A stretch of DNA of 37,004 nt. It comes from Chromatiaceae bacterium. GTDB taxonomy: Bacteria; Pseudomonadota; Gammaproteobacteria; Chromatiales; Chromatiaceae. How positions within the stretch are numbered: the stretch's first letter is position 1; each line of letters begins with the position of its first letter. The notes under the pieces are model-generated. The model saw only the letters and a program-made list of their open reading frames with translations. It was not told the DNA's origin and ran no database searches. Of the stretch, positions 33,228-37,004 are shown in pieces. The stretch is from assembly GCA_022340805.1 (NCBI GenBank), contig JAJDNF010000080.1, positions 1 to 37,004 of the forward strand, in the 5' to 3' direction. The position numbers and the translations under genes are program-made.

Positions 33228-34592
33228 ATGGGTATTCAGCAAGCTACCAAGATCATCGTGATCGATGACGACCCGACCGGTTCACAGACGGTGCACAGTT
33301 GCCTGCTGCTGACGCGGTGGGATCCGGACACGCTGCTCGAGGGTTTGCGCGATGCGGCGCCACTGTTTTTCGTGTTGAGCAACACGCGCGGCATGGATGC
33401 CGGGCAGGCCGCCGAGGTCACGCGCGAGATCTGTGTGAACCTGCGCGTGGCGATACAGCGCATGCAGGAGGACGGGGTGGAGATCCGGCCGGTGATCGTC
33501 AGCCGATCTGACTCCACGCTGCGTGGTCACTACCCGGTCGAGACCGACGTGATCGCCGAGGAGCTCGGGCCGTTCGACGCGCACTTTCTGGTCCCGGCCT
33601 TTTTCGAGGGTGGCCGAATCACGCGCGACGGGATGCATTATCTGATCGTCGACGGCGCGCCGGTGCCGGTGCACGAGACCGAGTTCGCGCGTGATTCCGT
33701 ATTCGGTTTCAGCACGGCCTTTCTGCCCGACTATGTCGAGGAGAAGACCGCTGGGCGGATCCGCTCCGATCAGGTGCAGCGCTTTGGCCTGTCGGACGTG
33801 CGCGGCGATATCGCCGCCCGCCTGCGCGGACTGCAGCGGAATGCCTGCTGCGTGGTCGACGCGGAGCAGCAGCCCGACCTGGACAGCTTTGCGCGCCAGG
33901 TCCTGGCCGCGGCCGGCGAGGGCAAGCGGTTCCTGTTCCGCAGTGCGGCCAGCCTTTTGACCGCGTTCGCCGCGCTGCCGCGGCAGCCGGTCGCCGCAGC
34001 GGACATGTCGCGCCTCGTGCGCGACGGCAGGCCGGGGGTCGTACTGGTCGGTTCGCATGTCGACAAGACCAGCCGTCAGTTGCAGTACCTGCGCGACAAC
34101 AGCTCGATCGTCCCGCTGCACGTCGATCTGGATTGGATGCTGCGTGACGAGGAGGGGCTGTTCGCAGAGATCGTGCAGCAGATGGCCGAGGCGCAGCACA
34201 GCGGCCAGGGTGTCGCGCTGTACACCAGCCGCGGCGAGCGCGGCTTTGCCAGCACCGCCGAGCGCCTGGCGTTCGGCGAGCGGGTCTCGGCGTTCCTGAT
34301 GCGCCTGGTACGCAACATGCCACGCCAGACCGGCTTTCTGATCAGCAAGGGCGGGATCACCTCGAACGACACGCTGAGCACAGGGCTGGCCCTGCGCACC
34401 GCGCGCGTGGTCGGGCAGATCCGCGCCGGCTGTTCGGTGGTGTTGTGCCCGGAGGATCATCCGCGCTATCCGAATCTCCCGGTCGTGATCTTCCCCGGTA
34501 ACGTGGGCGGCGATGATGCGCTGGCCGAGGCGTACCGGATCCTGTCAAGGCGCACCGCGACCAAGGCTGCGGCAAAGACCGCGGTGGGGTGA
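33228..34592 (+). CDS. Four-carbon acid sugar kinase family protein (DUF1537)
   Basis: A 454-residue kinase of the DUF1537 family, which includes OtnK, DtnK and LtnK that phosphorylate D-erythronate or L-threonate. Visible features: an N-terminal substrate domain with IDDDPTGSQTVHSCLL and SRSDSTLRGHYP, and a C-terminal nucleotide-binding domain with LVGSHVDKTSRQL, FLISKGGITSNDTLS and a late FPGNVGGDDAL. The DDDPTGSQTVH start marks a subfamily distinct from the better-known DDLTGA type. The start was set at ATG 33228 behind GGGGGCAGACC; the frame is open to 33195, overlapping the upstream gene. It probably phosphorylates a four-carbon sugar acid imported by the SLC13 transporter, but the exact acid is unknown. 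Confidence 0.9.
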   Translation: MGIQQATKIIVIDDDPTGSQTVHSCLLLTRWDPDTLLEGLRDAAPLFFVLSNTRGMDAGQAAEVTREICVNLRVAIQRMQEDGVEIRPVIVSRSDSTLRGHYPVETDVIAEELGPFDAHFLVPAFFEGGRITRDGMHYLIVDGAPVPVHETEFARDSVFGFSTAFLPDYVEEKTAGRIRSDQVQRFGLSDVRGDIAARLRGLQRNACCVVDAEQQPDLDSFARQVLAAAGEGKRFLFRSAASLLTAFAALPRQPVAAADMSRLVRDGRPGVVLVGSHVDKTSRQLQYLRDNSSIVPLHVDLDWMLRDEEGLFAEIVQQMAEAQHSGQGVALYTSRGERGFASTAERLAFGERVSAFLMRLVRNMPRQTGFLISKGGITSNDTLSTGLALRTARVVGQIRAGCSVVLCPEDHPRYPNLPVVIFPGNVGGDDALAEAYRILSRRTATKAAAKTAVG

Positions 34593-34685
34593 CGGCGGGT
34601 CGCGCCGGGGGGCGCAGCGCGCGCCGAACTGGACTGTCTTCGGGCTGCCGGCCGTGAACCGGTCGCCCGTAGGCCGTGATTCCTG

Positions 34686-35941
34686 CTAGTCGTTGTCCAG
34701 GCTGAAGCGCTTGATCATCCGGTAGATGCTGCGCTCGCTGACCCCCAGCGCATCGGCCACTTCGGCGCGCCGACCTGAGAACTTCTTCAGCTGCAGGGCA
34801 AGGTATTCAGCCTCGAGTTGCTCCAGCGTGGGGTCCTGGCTGAAGGACAGGGTCACCCTTGCAGCGGTCTGGCGCTGGGACGCGCCGAAGGCGAGATGTT
34901 CCGGTCCGATCAGCGGCTTGTCACGCGACAGGATGATGGCCCGCTCCATGACATTCTTCAGCGCGCGGATATTGCCAGGCCAGTCGTATGCGACCAGCTT
35001 GCGTACCGCCGCCGTCCGCAGTTGCTTTTCGATCCGGCGCGAGAAATTGTGATTGCGGATGAAGTGCTCGGCGAGGGCCGGGATGTCGTCGCGGCGCTCG
35101 CGCAGCGGGGGAACCTCGATATTGAAGCCGTTCAGGCGGTAATACAGGTCTGCACGGAAGGACCCGCTCTCCACCATCTCGCGCAGATCTCGATTGGTTG
35201 CGGCGACCACCCGCACGTTGGCACTCAGGTCCTTGGTGCCGCCGAGTCGGCGGAACTGACCGGTCTCGAGCACGCGCAGCAGCTTCGCCTGGATGCTGCC
35301 ATCGATCTCGCCGATCTCGTCGAGAAACAGCGTAGCGCCTTCGGCACCCTCGATCAGGCCTTACTTCTGCGGGTCCGCGCCGGTGAAGGCGCCTTTCTCG
35401 TGTCCGAACAGTTCGGACTCGAACAGTTTTTCCTGCAGAGTGCAGCAATCGACAGTGATGAAACTGCGCTTGCGGCGCGGGCTCTTGTCGTGGACTTCGC
35501 GCGCGATCAATTCCTTCCCGGTGCCGCTTTCGCCCTGGACCAGCAAGTGAGTCTTTGATCTCGTGATGCATTTTGGGACATCCGAGTCCCCAAAACGCAC
35601 TCGATCTTCGACAGCCCATTTGTGCCCCGGCCGCCCTGCGTCCGTGCCACTTCGCCACACCATTGCTTCGCTCGGTGCTGGCTTCGCAGCACTCCCGCAA
35701 ACGGCTGGACGCCGCGTTCGGATGCGCGCTTTGCTTCCCCTCTGGCGCTATGCGCACGACGGGTAATCAGTCTCGCCTCGCGGCTACCGGGGACTACGCG
35801 CCTTCGCTTCGCTCTCCATGGCGCGTGGCGTACGGTGATGTCCTCTTTGGCGACGGCCTCGACTGTTCGCAACACCTCTTCGATCACCGGGCTTTCGCCG
35901 ATGACCAGGCTGTTGCGCGCGTCGCGCTGACGAGTTACGCG
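34686..35941 (-). pseudogene. Broken sigma-54-dependent transcriptional activator
   Basis: The parts of an NtrC-type activator are recognisable on the minus strand but interrupted. At 35885-35941 the frame reads RNSLVIGESPVIEEV, continuing as LRTVEAVAKEDIT to about 35834, with no start codon upstream. About 280 bases of foreign sequence follow. The AAA+ domain resumes at 35549 with [14 protein letters not shown] (Walker A) and continues through [15 protein letters not shown], the sigma-54 contact loop, where TAA 35363-35361 interrupts it. The same frame then continues through [18 protein letters not shown] (Walker B), the AAA+ lid and a Fis-type HTH (RRAEVADALGVSERSIYRMIKRF) to 34686. A single base change (CAA to TAA) would explain the stop. 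No N-terminal sensory domain is seen. The gene is almost certainly non-functional. Confidence 0.88.
35550..35833. mobile_element. Inserted non-coding, hairpin-rich element of about 280 bases
   Basis: This segment splits the sigma-54 activator between the codons for EDIT and HLLVQG. It carries no plausible ORF. It has hairpins: TTTTGGGAC / GTCCCCAAAA (35571-35595, one bulge), GTGCTG-GCTTCG-CAGCAC (35675-35692) and GGCGCTATGCGC near 35745, and repeated GCTTCG/CTTCGCT words. Both edges carry GTGA (35547-35550 and 35835-35838), a possible short target duplication, although removing one copy does not restore frame, so the junctions are approximate. It resembles a non-autonomous or REP-like mobile element rather than a named IS. 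Confidence 0.6.
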
Positions 35942-36048
35942 ATGTGCTGGCGCATGGCTCGCCCGATCGGTTCCAGGCCGTATCCTGCGGGCCTAACTGG
36001 CAGCAGGCAGCAGCGCCGCGGGGTCGCTGGCGCGGATCGCTACCGGGC

Positions 36049-37004
36049 ATGAACCGGCGGGATCTCGAATCCGAGATGCGCGTCGCCTGGCACGACCCCG
36101 CGGTGGATCCGGGCCGTTGTGTGCATACCCACGCGGAGGTGGCCTCGTGCGAGCGCTGTGTCGCCACCTGTCCGACCTCGGCCTGGGTGTTGGACGACGA
36201 GCAGCTCGCGATAGATCCCGCGGCCTGTGACGGCTGCGGCCTGTGTGCCGCGGCATGTCCGGAGGGTGCCCTGGCGCACGATGCGGAGCCGGAGCTACGC
36301 CGCTGGGGAGGGTGGACGACTGCGTTCGCCGCGTGCGAGCGGGCCGGCCACGACGTTCGGGGTGCCTCGGTCCCCTGCGTACATGCGATCGGCCCGGCGC
36401 GGCTGGCCGCGTTGTATCGCGGCGGGGTTCGGCGCTTGCTGGTGTGCGTCGGCGAGTGCGCGGACTGTCCTCGCGGGGCGGCCCAGCGTCTGTCCGACCG
36501 CCTGGCCGTGCTCAACCGCGTGCTCGCAGAGCGCGGCCTGCCGGGAATTGTGGCCAGCAGGCTGACCGCTGCGCAGTGGCGCAGTGTGTTCAGCGAGGCA
36601 TCGCCACATGCGCAGGGCCCGGCCTTGTCGCGCAGGGGGTTCCTGCGCAGCGCGCTGGCTGTCGCTGCTGAATCGGGCCTGCTCGGCCAGCCGTGGGAAT
36701 GGCGCGCGCCCGGAGAGTCTTTACCGCGTGCCGATGCCAAGGGCATGGTGTTCTACGCCCCGCAGTTGGACCCGTTGCGCTGCAATGGCTGCGATGCCTG
36801 TGTGCGCGTCTGCCCGCACGCGGTGCTGCGGCTCGCGGACGACAGTGAGGCGTACGACATCAGCGCGGATGCCTGCACCGGCTGCGGCCTGTGCGCGGAT
36901 GTCTGCGACCAGGGGGCGATAAGCGTCGAGGCCTGCTGCAGGGTGAAAGACGCTCGGGTGTCGCTGTGGGCCGGTCGCTGTCGTGCCTGTGGGGCGGATT
37001 TCCA
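36049..37004 (+). CDS. Multi-cluster 4Fe-4S ferredoxin-like protein, partial (C-terminus beyond window)
   Basis: The frame is open from ATG 36049 to the window end (318 residues so far). It has two ferredoxin-like regions. The first (about 24-75) contains CERCVATCP and CDGCGLCAAACP; the second (about 245-290) contains CNGCDACVRVCP and CTGCGLCADVC. Together these are enough for up to four [4Fe-4S] clusters. Between them are extra cysteines (LVCVGECADCP, about 131-141) and, at about 194-206, a twin-arginine-like motif SRRGFLRSALA. Another CxxC (CRACG) starts at 311. It probably transfers electrons in a redox complex, possibly linked to anaerobic or sulfur metabolism; the partner is outside the window. 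No good ribosome-binding site precedes the ATG, so the start is tentative. Confidence 0.8.
   Translation, partial: MNRRDLESEMRVAWHDPAVDPGRCVHTHAEVASCERCVATCPTSAWVLDDEQLAIDPAACDGCGLCAAACPEGALAHDAEPELRRWGGWTTAFAACERAGHDVRGASVPCVHAIGPARLAALYRGGVRRLLVCVGECADCPRGAAQRLSDRLAVLNRVLAERGLPGIVASRLTAAQWRSVFSEASPHAQGPALSRRGFLRSALAVAAESGLLGQPWEWRAPGESLPRADAKGMVFYAPQLDPLRCNGCDACVRVCPHAVLRLADDSEAYDISADACTGCGLCADVCDQGAISVEACCRVKDARVSLWAGRCRACGADF

Noticed and set aside
35361-35363. Recoded stop (selenocysteine or pyrrolysine) in the sigma-54 activator
   Set aside because: The codon is TAA, which is not used for such recoding, and the gene has further lesions.
35784-36746. 320-codon minus-strand frame at the right end
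   Set aside because: It runs across the insertion, the broken regulator and the antisense of the Fe-S protein, with Ser/Arg-rich sequence and no motif.

Overview
The window is about 37 kb of dense, GC-rich bacterial chromosome. Protein types (AlaC, MlaE/MlaD-like proteins, HugZ, OsmC, KefB-like antiporter, MarC) and the frequent ATGA stop/start overlaps suggest a gammaproteobacterium. The C-terminus of sulfoacetaldehyde acetyltransferase at the left edge, and an Fe-S protein at the right edge, would fit a sulfur-metabolising (Chromatiales-like) lineage. That placement is inference; no rRNA or marker gene is present. I see no tRNA, rRNA, CRISPR or intact transposase gene.

Left part (1-7.2 kb). 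The end of xsc is followed by a clear rho-independent terminator, then acetate kinase and an AlaC-type alanine transaminase. Together they could turn sulfoacetaldehyde into sulfite, acetate and ATP, and recycle the alanine made by a taurine:pyruvate transaminase. On the minus strand follow a PliI-like secreted lysozyme inhibitor, a small DUF6524-like membrane protein and a 752-residue EF-hand membrane protein.

7.2-16.2 kb, all minus strand. A tightly coupled five-gene operon (13114 down to 7171) encodes a dCACHE-GAF-cyclase-like sensor, an MlaE-type permease, an ABC ATPase homologue, an MlaD/MCE protein and a TPR lipoprotein. The ATPase has lost its Walker A, signature and Walker B residues, and the cyclase domain has lost key catalytic residues. 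This looks like a lipid-transport module coupled to a sensor in which both nominal enzymes may be pseudo-enzymes, and it is the best candidate here for an undescribed system. Next come two overlapping lipoprotein genes (one small and Pro/Arg-rich, one with two VOC domains), then an alpha/beta hydrolase and an OsmC protein.

16.4-28.5 kb. A KefB-like antiporter, an unusual long pyruvate kinase homologue, a tandem pair of CLC chloride transporters, a ferredoxin reductase with an HTH-like plus coiled-coil N-terminus, a MarC membrane protein, a HugZ-like haem protein and a GNAT-nitrilase fusion (YhcX type).

28.5-34.6 kb. An IclR regulator and an SLC13 anion symporter are divergent from a phosphoketolase/transketolase-like ThDP enzyme and a DUF1537 four-carbon acid kinase. 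The intergenic region between them is AT-rich and carries repeated operator-like sites. It looks like a substrate-inducible catabolic unit for an unidentified sugar acid or related anion.

34.7-37 kb. A sigma-54 activator gene is broken by an insertion of about 280 bp, an in-frame TAA and loss of its start. Beyond it lies a truncated multi-cluster 4Fe-4S protein with an internal twin-arginine motif. Four gaps (near 3.1, 7.0, 14.7 and 25.7 kb) carry the same family of GTAGGGTGCA-ended palindromic repeats, arranged in tandem units of about 127-134 bp at three of them.
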